Shown: piece by piece, positions 1 through 5,622 of the stretch
Position numbering within the stretch: the stretch's first letter is position 1
How the letters are laid out: the number at the start of each line of letters is the position of its first letter
Assembly: GCA_020438595.1 (NCBI GenBank)
Contig: JAGQUI010000201.1
Location: 1 to 5,622, forward strand
From: Propionibacteriaceae bacterium
GTDB taxonomy: Bacteria; Actinomycetota; Actinomycetes; Propionibacteriales; Propionibacteriaceae
Direction: 5' to 3'
Length of the DNA stretch: 5,622 nucleotides
Notes under the pieces: generated by a model
What the model was told of the DNA's origin: nothing
What the model saw: only the letters and a program-made list of their open reading frames with translations
The model's database searches: none
Translations under genes and position numbers: made by a program

Positions 1-599
1 AGGACTGCACCGCCGCGACCCGGGTGCTGGTGCACGAGCGTATCCACGACGACTTCGCCGCGGCGCTGGCCGAGTTCGCCGCCGGCACGGTGGTCGGCCG
101 CCCCGACAACCCGGACGCGCTGTTCGGCCCGGTGAACAACGCCGCGCAGTTGAACCGGGTCTCCGGCTTCATCGACCGGCTGCCCGACCACGCCCTCCTT
201 GCGGCCGGTGGATCGCGCCTGGCGGCCCTCGGGGATGGGTACTTCTACGCACCGACCGTGGTGTCCGGGCTGCGCCAGGACGACGAGGCGATCCAGTCCG
301 AGATCTTCGGCCCGGTGATCACCGTCCAGTCGTTCTCGGACGAGGACCAGGCGATCCGCTGGGCGAACGGCGTGGAGTACGGCCTGGCCTCCAGCGTGTG
401 GACGAAGGACTTCGGACGCGCGATGCGCACCAGCAAGGAACTCGACTTCGGGTGCGTCTGGATCAATACTCACATCCCGCTGGTCGCCGAGATGCCGCAC
501 GGCGGCTTCAAGCGGAGTGGGTACGGCAAGGACCTCTCGATGTACGGGTTCGAGGACTACACCCGGATCAAGCACGTGATGGCGAACATCGACTCCTGA
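1..599 (+). CDS. patD: Gamma-aminobutyraldehyde dehydrogenase (aldehyde dehydrogenase family), C-terminal part, 5' end outside window
   Basis: NAD(P)+-dependent cytosolic aldehyde dehydrogenase, likely oxidising 4-aminobutanal to GABA in putrescine breakdown. The reading frame is open from the left edge (first whole codon at base 3) and ends at TGA 597-599, giving 198 residues of a family normally about 470-500 long. The first visible residues are DCTAATRV, so the catalytic cysteine is the TGC at 6-8. The cofactor-binding EIFGPV motif begins at base 300. The C-terminal signature [10 protein letters not shown], then WINTH, EMPHGG, SGYGKD and YGFEDYT, closely resembles what I recall of E. coli PatD/YdcW, and the GYGKD segment is typical of this subgroup. 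The N-terminal cofactor domain and the general-base Glu lie outside the window. An internal GTG at 24 is not a real start, since the conserved sequence continues upstream of it. It lies 28 bases upstream of a polyamine-type binding protein, which supports the substrate. Betaine-aldehyde or another omega-amino aldehyde remains possible. Confidence 0.9.
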   Translation, partial: DCTAATRVLVHERIHDDFAAALAEFAAGTVVGRPDNPDALFGPVNNAAQLNRVSGFIDRLPDHALLAAGGSRLAALGDGYFYAPTVVSGLRQDDEAIQSEIFGPVITVQSFSDEDQAIRWANGVEYGLASSVWTKDFGRAMRTSKELDFGCVWINTHIPLVAEMPHGGFKRSGYGKDLSMYGFEDYTRIKHVMANIDS

Positions 600-616
600 G
601 CGAGAAGAACCGAGAA

Positions 617-623
617 AGAGAGG
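617..623 (+). promoter_or_regulatory. Ribosome binding site of potD
   Basis: Purine-rich AGAGAGG ends 4 bases before the ATG at 628 and supports that start. The whole 600-627 spacer is purine-rich and carries CGAGAA twice, 10 bases apart (601 and 611). It holds no hairpin able to terminate transcription and no room for a convincing promoter, so the upstream aldehyde dehydrogenase and potD are probably co-transcribed. Confidence 0.6.
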
Positions 624-627
624 CGAC

Positions 628-1839
628 ATGCCCGACCTGAACGACCCGTTGCTGACGTCCTTCGCCCGGGCGGCGATCTCCCGGCGCAGCGCGCTGACGG
701 GCTTCGCCGCCGTCGCGGCGGCCGGCCTGCTGACCGCCTGCGGCTCGGCCGGGCGCAACTCGACCGCCTCCGGCTCCGCCGCGGCCCCGAAGGCCGCCGA
801 GGACCTCTCGGACACCGACAAGGTCGTGAACTGGTCGAACTGGCCCGAGTACATCGACATCGACGACAACGGCAAGCACCCGAGCATCGACGCGTTCACC
901 AAGCAGACCGGGATCACCGTCAACTACAACGAGGACTACAACGACAACGACGAGTTCTTCGCGAAGGTCCGCCCGCTGCTCGAGGCGGGCCAGGACACCG
1001 GCCGCGACACCTGGGTGAGCACCGACTGGATGGTGGCCCGGCTGATCCGGCTCGGCTACATCCAGCCGCTCGACTACGACAACATCCCGAACCTGGCCAA
1101 CCTCGAGCCGTCGCTGAAGAACGTCGAGTTCGATGACGGCAGGGTGTACTCGCTGCCCTGGCAGAGCGGGTTCGCCGGGATCGCCTACAACCCGAAGGCC
1201 ACCGGCGGCAAGAAGGTGACCAGCATCGACCAGCTCCTGCACGACACCTCGCTGAAGGGCAAGGTGACCCTGCTCACCGAGATGCGCGACACCGTGGGCG
1301 CGGTGCTGATCGAGCAGGGCGTCAACCTCGCCGATGTCACCTCCGAGCAGTTCTCCGCCGCGCTCCAGGTGATCCAGGACGCCAAGGACGCCGGCCAGCT
1401 CAAGGGGTTCACCGGCAACGAGTACACCAAGCCGCTGGCCTCCGGCGACACCGCGGCCTGCCTGGCTTGGACCGGCGACGTCGTCCAGCTGCGGGCCGAC
1501 AACCCCAGCCTCGGCTACGCGCTCGGGGAGCAGGGCATCCCGATGTTCTCCGACAACTTCGTGATCCCGAACCTCGCCCAGCACAAGAAGAACGCCGAGC
1601 TCCTGATCAACTACTACTACGAGCCGAAGGTGATGGCCGCGGTCGCCGACTACGTGAACTACATCCCGCCGGTCGCCGGGGTGAAGCCGATCCTGGTCAA
1701 GGAGGACCCGGAGGTCGCCAACAACGAGTTGATCTTCCCCAGCGCGGAGATCCTGGCGAAGGCCCAGGTCTTCCGGGCGCTGAGCGCGGAGGAGGAGATC
1801 GACTTCAACCGCCAGTTCCAGGCCGTGGTAACGGGCTAG
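628..1839 (+). CDS. potD: Spermidine/putrescine ABC transporter substrate-binding lipoprotein (PotD/PotF family)
   Basis: Extracytoplasmic solute-binding protein that captures polyamine and delivers it to PotB/PotC; 403 residues. The N-terminus has a Tat-like twin arginine (SRRSAL, R19-R20), a hydrophobic Ala/Leu stretch (about 22-36) and a lipobox LTAC with Cys38 as the likely lipidated residue. A Ser/Ala-rich linker follows (39-56). The mature part is a type II periplasmic-binding fold. NWPEY (71-75) matches the NWTEY ligand motif of E. coli PotD, and W281, D309 and Y345 fall where PotD has W229, D257 and Y293 by my alignment from memory. E218/D221 may replace PotD's D168/E171, while F307 replaces W255. 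An acidic insert at 76-88 and a longer 100-130 region look like an actinobacterial variant. ATG 628 has a purine-rich site just upstream. It is followed by potA, potB and potC. The family is secure; putrescine versus spermidine is not resolved. Confidence 0.93.
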   Translation: MPDLNDPLLTSFARAAISRRSALTGFAAVAAAGLLTACGSAGRNSTASGSAAAPKAAEDLSDTDKVVNWSNWPEYIDIDDNGKHPSIDAFTKQTGITVNYNEDYNDNDEFFAKVRPLLEAGQDTGRDTWVSTDWMVARLIRLGYIQPLDYDNIPNLANLEPSLKNVEFDDGRVYSLPWQSGFAGIAYNPKATGGKKVTSIDQLLHDTSLKGKVTLLTEMRDTVGAVLIEQGVNLADVTSEQFSAALQVIQDAKDAGQLKGFTGNEYTKPLASGDTAACLAWTGDVVQLRADNPSLGYALGEQGIPMFSDNFVIPNLAQHKKNAELLINYYYEPKVMAAVADYVNYIPPVAGVKPILVKEDPEVANNELIFPSAEILAKAQVFRALSAEEEIDFNRQFQAVVTG

Positions 1840-1843
1840 GCCG

Positions 1844-2968
1844 ATGACGCAGCCCCGCACGTCCACGGGAGCGCTCCGCCTGGTCGAGCTGACCCGCCAC
1901 TTCGACGACTTCGTCGCGGTGGCGGGGATCGACCTGGAGGTGCCGGCCGGTTCCTTCTTCGCCCTGCTGGGCCCCTCGGGGTGCGGCAAGACGACCACGC
2001 TGCGGATGGTCGCCGGACTGGAGGAGCCGACCGCCGGCCGGATCTTCCTCGGCAACGACGACATCACCGCCACCCGGGCCTACCAGCGCAAGGTGAACAC
2101 CGTCTTCCAGAGCTACGCGCTGTTCCCGCACCTGGACGTGCTCGACAACGTCGGCTTCGGCCTGCGCCAGCTGAAGGTGGCCGACTGGAAGCGGCGCTCG
2201 ATGGAGGCGCTCGAGCTGGTGCAGCTCGCCGACCGGGCGAAGCAGCGGCCCCGGCAGCTGTCCGGCGGCATGCAGCAGCGGGTCGCCCTGGCCCGCGCGA
2301 TCGTGAACCGTCCCGAGGTGCTGCTGCTGGACGAACCGCTGGGCGCCCTGGACCTGAAGCTGCGCCGCGAGATGCAGGTCGAGCTGAAGCGGATCCAGCA
2401 GGAGGTCGGGATCACGTTCATCCACGTCACCCACGACCAGGAGGAGGCCATGACGATGGCCGACACCGTCGCGGTGATGAACGCGGGCCACCTCGAACAG
2501 GTGGGCGAGCCGGCCGACCTCTACGACCGCCCGGCGACCGCCTTCGTGGCGAACTTCCTCGGCCAGTCGAACCTGCTGCCGCTGGAGGGCTTCAGCGATC
2601 CCGGCGGGGAGTTCGTCACCGCGCACGCGCACGGCAACGGACTGGTCGTGGAGCGGGCCCAGCTCCCGGAGGGGATGCCGGTGGACGGCGGCTTCGCGGC
2701 CGGCGCACCGACCGTGCACCTGGGCATCCGGCCCGAGAAGCTGCGGATCCTCGCCACGGACGACACCTCGAGCGCCAACCGCCTCGGCGGCACCGTCACC
2801 GACGCCTCCTTCACCGGCGTGGCCACCACCTACCTCGTCGCGATGCCCTGGGGCCAGGAATTGACCGTCACCCGTCCCAACGACGGATCGCTGCGAGCCC
2901 GGCCCGGCGACGCGGTCGTCCTCGGCTGGGACCCGCACCAGTCGTTCGTGGTCTCGGAGGCGCTCTGA
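1844..2968 (+). CDS. potA: Spermidine/putrescine ABC transporter ATP-binding protein PotA
   Basis: Cytoplasmic ATPase that powers polyamine import; 374 residues, close to E. coli PotA. Visible motifs in order: A-loop aromatic near F20; Walker A GPSGCGKTT (43-51, K49); Q-loop Gln89 in VFQSYALFPH; ABC signature LSGGM (139-143) followed by QQRVALARA; Walker B VLLLDE (159-164) with catalytic Glu164; D-loop GALD (167-170); H-loop His197 in VTHDQEEAM. The signature has Met where many importers have Gln, a mild variation. From about residue 240 a C-terminal TOBE-type regulatory domain follows, with the GIRPEKLRI motif common in this family. The ATG lies 4 bases after the potD stop. The ribosome site is weak (GGGCTAGG overlapping the potD stop), so translation probably depends on ribosomes finishing potD. 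Its last base overlaps the potB start. Other importers (sulfate, iron, sugar) share this ATPase type; the neighbours decide for polyamine. Confidence 0.95.
   Translation: MTQPRTSTGALRLVELTRHFDDFVAVAGIDLEVPAGSFFALLGPSGCGKTTTLRMVAGLEEPTAGRIFLGNDDITATRAYQRKVNTVFQSYALFPHLDVLDNVGFGLRQLKVADWKRRSMEALELVQLADRAKQRPRQLSGGMQQRVALARAIVNRPEVLLLDEPLGALDLKLRREMQVELKRIQQEVGITFIHVTHDQEEAMTMADTVAVMNAGHLEQVGEPADLYDRPATAFVANFLGQSNLLPLEGFSDPGGEFVTAHAHGNGLVVERAQLPEGMPVDGGFAAGAPTVHLGIRPEKLRILATDDTSSANRLGGTVTDASFTGVATTYLVAMPWGQELTVTRPNDGSLRARPGDAVVLGWDPHQSFVVSEAL
2956..2960 (+). promoter_or_regulatory. Ribosome binding site of potB
   Basis: GGAGG inside the last codons of potA, 7 bases before the ATG at 2968. It fixes the potB start in a frame that stays open far upstream, and places it at the TGATG overlap with the potA stop. 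Confidence 0.75.
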
Positions 2969-3882
2969 TGGCGTTCGCGCACCCGATCGGGGGCGCGCGA
3001 CCCGCCCGGACCGCCCGGCGCCGCGGCTACCTCGTCCCGATCCTGCTGCTGACCCCGGCGATGCTGTGGCTGACGGTGTTCTTCGTCGTGCCGACGATCT
3101 CGCTGGCGTCCCAGTCGCTGCAGACCGGCGACATCGACAACGGCTTCACCCTCACCTGGCACTTCCAGACCTACGTCGACGCGCTGCAGCGATACTGGCC
3201 ACACTTCCTGCGCTCGTTCGGCTACGCGGCGATGGCGACCCTGGGCACGCTGCTGCTCGGCTACCCCCTGGCCTGGTTCATCGCGCACCGTTCCGGGAAG
3301 TACAAGAACGCGATGCTGGTGCTGGTCGTGGCGCCGTTCTTCACCAACTTCCTGATCCGCACGCTGGCCTGGCAGATCATCCTCACCGACAGCGGCCCGG
3401 TGAACGCCTTCTTCCGGGCCACCGGGCTGATCGACCTCCTGCAGGCGGTCGGCCTGACCAACAACGACTCGCTGCTGTCCTCGCCGTTCGCGGTCGTCTC
3501 CGGCCTGGTCTACAACTTCCTGCCGTTCATGGTGCTGCCGCTCTACGCCTCGCTGGAACGGCTCGACAACCGGTTGCTGGACGCCGCCGGCGACCTGTAC
3601 GCGAACGGCTGGCACACCTTCTGGCGGGTGATCTGGCCGTTGTCGCTGCCCGGCGTGGTCTCGGGCACCCTGCTCACCTTCATCCCCGCGGCCGGTGACT
3701 ACATCAACTCCAAGCTGCTCGGCAACACCCAGACCGTCATGATCGGCCAGGTCATCGACGCCCAGTTCCTGCGCGTGCTCGACTACCCGACCGCGGCCGC
3801 ACTGTCGTTCATCCTGATGATCACGATCGTCGTCCTGGTCGGCATCTACGTGCGCATCGCCGGCACCGAGGAGCTGGTCTGA
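2968..3882 (+). CDS. potB: Spermidine/putrescine ABC transporter permease PotB
   Basis: Inner-membrane channel subunit pairing with PotC; 304 residues, slightly longer than E. coli PotB. After a basic N-terminus (R11-R19) there are six hydrophobic segments at about 22-47, 81-106, 115-138, 171-193, 226-251 and 274-297. The cytoplasmic EAA loop that docks on the ATPase is at 205-229: DAAGDL, then a Tyr at 211 where the consensus has Gly, ending in WPLSLPG. TNFLIRTLAW (125-134) and the FLPFMVLPLYASL segment (184-196) are typical of the PotB branch. The frame is open well upstream, but a good GGAGG and the TGATG overlap with potA place the start at 2968. A later ATG at 3061 would remove part of the first membrane segment and is unlikely. 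PotC follows with no gap. Family assignment is firm; substrate is inferred from the operon. Confidence 0.94.
   Translation: MAFAHPIGGARPARTARRRGYLVPILLLTPAMLWLTVFFVVPTISLASQSLQTGDIDNGFTLTWHFQTYVDALQRYWPHFLRSFGYAAMATLGTLLLGYPLAWFIAHRSGKYKNAMLVLVVAPFFTNFLIRTLAWQIILTDSGPVNAFFRATGLIDLLQAVGLTNNDSLLSSPFAVVSGLVYNFLPFMVLPLYASLERLDNRLLDAAGDLYANGWHTFWRVIWPLSLPGVVSGTLLTFIPAAGDYINSKLLGNTQTVMIGQVIDAQFLRVLDYPTAAALSFILMITIVVLVGIYVRIAGTEELV
3868..3873 (+). promoter_or_regulatory. Ribosome binding site of potC
   Basis: GAGGAG within the last codons of potB, 9 bases before the ATG at 3883. The potB stop TGA directly abuts this ATG, so a terminating ribosome is well placed to restart. Confidence 0.65.
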
Positions 3883-4677
3883 ATGCGGTGGCTGAAGCGC
3901 AACCTGGTCGTGATCGCGGGCCTGCTGGTGATGGCCTACATCCTGCTGCCCAACGTGGTGGTGATGGTCTTCTCGTTCAACAAGCCGAGCGGCCGGTACA
4001 ACTACCAGTGGAACCAGTTCTCGCTCGACGCGTGGCTGAACCCCTGCTCGAGCGCCGGCATGTGCGATGCGCTCGGCCTGAGCCTGTGGGTGGCCGTCGT
4101 GTCGTCGCTGGTCGCCACCGTGATCGGGACGGCCGCGGCGTTCGCGCTGGGCCGCTACCGGTTCCGGGGACGCGGGGCGACGAACCTGCTGGTCTTCTTC
4201 CCGATGGCCACGCCCGAGGTCGTGATGGGTTCCTCGCTGCTCACACTGTTCATCGCGATGGGCATTCCCTCGGGCCAGGGGACGATCCTGATCGCGCACA
4301 TCCTGTTCACGCTGTCGTTCGTGATCACCACGGTGAAGGCAAGGGTGGCCTCGCTCGACCCGGCGCTGGAGCAGGCCGCCGCCGACCTGTACGCCCGGCC
4401 GTCCCAGGCGTTCTGGCGGGTCACCTTCCCGCTGGTGGCACCCGGCATCGCCGCGGGTGCGCTGCTCGCCTTCGCGCTGAGCTTCGACGACTACATCGTG
4501 ACCAACTTCAACGCCGGTGCCACGACCGTGACGTTCCCCATGTACGTGTGGGGCGCGTCCCAGCGCGGCACCCCGGTGCAGATCAACGTGATCGGCACCG
4601 TCATGTTCGTGGGCGCCCTGGCGATCGTCGGGATCGCACAGGCGATCGGCGCACGGAGGAGAAAGGTGGCGCAGTAG
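3883..4677 (+). CDS. potC: Spermidine/putrescine ABC transporter permease PotC
   Basis: Second inner-membrane channel subunit; 264 residues, matching the usual PotC length. Hydrophobic segments lie at about 8-30, 64-90, 99-126, 133-152, 185-203 and 226-255. The FSFN motif (30-33) ending the first segment and the FALSFDDYIVTNF segment (197-209) are PotC hallmarks. The EAA loop is at 164-183 (QAAADLY, then FPLVAPG) and again has Tyr (170) at the consensus Gly position, as in PotB. The outer loop between segments 1 and 2 is long (31-63) and holds Cys55 and Cys61, which could form a disulfide outside the membrane. The C-terminus is basic (ARRRK) and cytoplasmic. The start directly follows the potB stop, and the stop TAG directly precedes the next gene's ATG in the same frame. 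Family assignment is firm. Confidence 0.94.
   Translation: MRWLKRNLVVIAGLLVMAYILLPNVVVMVFSFNKPSGRYNYQWNQFSLDAWLNPCSSAGMCDALGLSLWVAVVSSLVATVIGTAAAFALGRYRFRGRGATNLLVFFPMATPEVVMGSSLLTLFIAMGIPSGQGTILIAHILFTLSFVITTVKARVASLDPALEQAAADLYARPSQAFWRVTFPLVAPGIAAGALLAFALSFDDYIVTNFNAGATTVTFPMYVWGASQRGTPVQINVIGTVMFVGALAIVGIAQAIGARRRKVAQ
4662..4669 (+). promoter_or_regulatory. Likely ribosome binding site of the saccharopine-dehydrogenase-like gene
   Basis: AAAGGTGG inside the end of potC, with its GGTGG part 8 bases before the ATG at 4678. A stronger GGAGGA at 4655-4660 is 17 bases away, too far for ordinary use. Because the in-frame potC stop (4675-4677) immediately precedes it, ATG 4678 is the earliest possible start. 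Confidence 0.5.
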
Positions 4678-5622
4678 ATGCGCATTCTGGTGGTGGGCTC
4701 CGGAGGAGTGGGCGACGCGGTGGCGCGGATCGCCGCCCGGCGGAGCTTCTTCGAGGTGATGGTCATGGCCGACTACGACCTCGCCCGGGCAGAGGCGAGC
4801 GTTGCGGCCGTCGGCGGCGACGACCGGTTCGTCGCCGCCCGGGTGGACGCGTCCGACCCCGCGTCCGTCGCGGCGCTGGCCCGCGAGCACGGCATCACGC
4901 ACGTGCTGAACGCGGTCGATCCGCGGTTCGTGATGGGGGTGTTCGAGGGTGCCTTCGCCGCCGGCGCGGACTACCTCGACATGGCGATGAGCCTGTCCCG
5001 TCCGCACCCGGACGACCCGTACGGCACGGTGGGCGTGAAGCTCGGCGACGAGCAGTTCGCCCAGGCGTCCCGCTGGGAGGAGGCCGGCCGGCTGGCCCTG
5101 GTCGGCATCGGTGTCGAGCCGGGGCTCTCGGACGTGTTCGCCCGGTACGCCGCCGACCACCTGTTCGCCGGGATCGACGAGCTCGGCACCAGGGACGGGG
5201 CGAACCTGGTCGTGCGCGACGAGAACGGCGAGGAGATCTTCGCGCCCAGCTTCTCGATCTGGACCACGATCGAGGAGTGCCTGAACCCGCCGGTGATCTG
5301 GGAGAAGGGCCGCGGCTGGTACACCACGCCGCCGTTCAGCGAGCCGGAGGTGTTCGACTTCCCCGAGGGCATCGGCCCGGTCGAGTGCGTGAACGTCGAG
5401 CACGAGGAGGTGCTCCTGATGCCGCGGGTCGTCGACGCGCAACGGGTCACCTTCAAGTACGGCCTGGGCGATGAGTTCATCGGGGTGCTGAAGACGCTGC
5501 ACGCCCTCGGCCTGGACCGGACGGCACCGGTGCGGGTGAAGGGCGTCGAGGTGTCGCCGCGCGACGTGGTCGCCGCCGTGCTGCCCGACCCCGCCACCAT
5601 CGGCCCGCGGATGACCGGCAAG
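4678..5622 (+). CDS. Saccharopine dehydrogenase family oxidoreductase, 3' end outside window
   Basis: NAD(P)-dependent oxidoreductase of the saccharopine dehydrogenase/LYS9-like family, probably cytosolic; 315 residues visible of a family usually near 390-420. The N-terminal Rossmann fold begins at once: ILVVGSGGVG (3-12) with the GxGGxG cofactor loop, then VMADYD (29-34) at the end of strand 2, where acidic Asp32 suggests NAD(H) rather than NADP(H). HVLNAV (75-80) and DYLDMA (98-103) fit the end of the Rossmann domain. GVEPGLSDVFARYAAD (145-160) is the conserved PG motif that opens the substrate domain in this family. GLGDEF (272-277) and VSPRDVVAAVLPDP (292-305) are also family-typical. The exact reaction is not known: candidates are formation or cleavage of a secondary amine linking an amine to a keto acid or aldehyde, as in saccharopine or carboxynorspermidine enzymes. 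Tight coupling to potC suggests a polyamine-related substrate. Family assignment is strong, substrate open. Confidence 0.85.
   Translation, partial: MRILVVGSGGVGDAVARIAARRSFFEVMVMADYDLARAEASVAAVGGDDRFVAARVDASDPASVAALAREHGITHVLNAVDPRFVMGVFEGAFAAGADYLDMAMSLSRPHPDDPYGTVGVKLGDEQFAQASRWEEAGRLALVGIGVEPGLSDVFARYAADHLFAGIDELGTRDGANLVVRDENGEEIFAPSFSIWTTIEECLNPPVIWEKGRGWYTTPPFSEPEVFDFPEGIGPVECVNVEHEEVLLMPRVVDAQRVTFKYGLGDEFIGVLKTLHALGLDRTAPVRVKGVEVSPRDVVAAVLPDPATIGPRMTGK

Noticed and set aside
600..627. Possible terminator or promoter between the aldehyde dehydrogenase and potD
   Set aside because: The spacer is purine-rich with no inverted repeat and no paired -35/-10 boxes; it fits only a ribosome binding region.
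568..2073. A 501-codon open frame on the minus strand opposite potD
   Set aside because: Same high-GC shadow effect; the translation is Val/Leu/Gly/Arg repeats without domain features, while the plus strand encodes a clear PotD.
2624..2635. Short tandem repeat (GCGCAC twice)
   Set aside because: It is just two His/Ala codon pairs within potA's C-terminal domain, with no further copies.
1805..2938. A 377-codon open frame on the minus strand opposite potA
   Set aside because: PotA on the plus strand has every ABC ATPase motif; the antisense translation has none of any family.
1981..2967. Possible N-terminal extension of potB, since its frame is open back to 1981
   Set aside because: The extension would run out of frame through the conserved core of potA and is Arg/Pro/Gly-rich shadow sequence. 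A GGAGG site and the TGATG junction place the true start at 2968.
4675..4680. Possible PotC-dehydrogenase fusion by stop-codon readthrough, because both genes share a frame
   Set aside because: The TAG is followed at once by an ATG, and the downstream protein starts exactly at a Rossmann strand with nothing missing. No readthrough signal or hairpin is evident. Ordinary stop-restart coupling explains it.
3888..5474. A 528-codon plus-strand open frame overlapping potC and the dehydrogenase-like gene
   Set aside because: It is a +2 shadow with an Arg/Gly-rich translation; the recognisable proteins are in the other frame on both sides of the TAG at 4675.
2830..5502. An 890-codon open frame on the minus strand covering potB, potC and the dehydrogenase-like gene
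   Set aside because: It mirrors three well-recognised plus-strand genes. Its translation is low-complexity (rich in Arg, His, Val, Gln, Asp, Gly) with no family motif. Long antisense frames are expected where third codon positions are almost all G or C.

Overview
This window is a compact, single-strand block from a high-GC bacterium, almost certainly an actinomycete. The evidence is the strong G/C bias at third codon positions, a Tat-type lipoprotein signal, and protein sequences of the actinobacterial type. The genus cannot be decided from the sequence. The window is almost fully coding: one 28-base spacer (600-627) and one 4-base spacer (1840-1843) are the only non-coding bases between six genes. 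No stretch without a gene exceeds 30 bases, and I saw no RNA gene, mobile element, CRISPR array, strong promoter or terminator.

Layout, all on the + strand: (1) 1-599, the C-terminal ~40% of an aldehyde dehydrogenase of the gamma-aminobutyraldehyde dehydrogenase (PatD/YdcW) type, starting one codon before the catalytic cysteine; (2) 628-1839, a PotD-like polyamine-binding lipoprotein; (3) 1844-2968, the PotA-like ATPase; (4) 2968-3882, the PotB-like permease; (5) 3883-4677, the PotC-like permease; (6) 4678-5622, a saccharopine-dehydrogenase-family oxidoreductase that runs off the right edge, with 315 residues visible. Junctions 3/4 (TGATG overlap), 4/5 (TGA then ATG with no gap) and 5/6 (TAG then ATG with no gap) are typical of translationally coupled operon genes.

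The genes fit together as a polyamine uptake and breakdown operon. PotD captures putrescine or spermidine outside the membrane, PotB/PotC form the channel and PotA drives it with ATP. The aldehyde dehydrogenase oxidises 4-aminobutanal, made from putrescine by a transaminase or oxidase not seen here, to GABA. The role of the last gene is not settled. Its family contains enzymes that make or break secondary amines (saccharopine, carboxynorspermidine, and the structurally related homospermidine synthase), so a step in polyamine or lysine-type amine metabolism is plausible but unproven.

The window is mostly a recognisable transporter operon rather than a new kind of system. The points most worth a second look are the coupled saccharopine-dehydrogenase-like enzyme, an EF-hand-like acidic loop beside the ligand-binding motif of PotD, and the same Gly-to-Tyr replacement in the EAA loops of both permeases.
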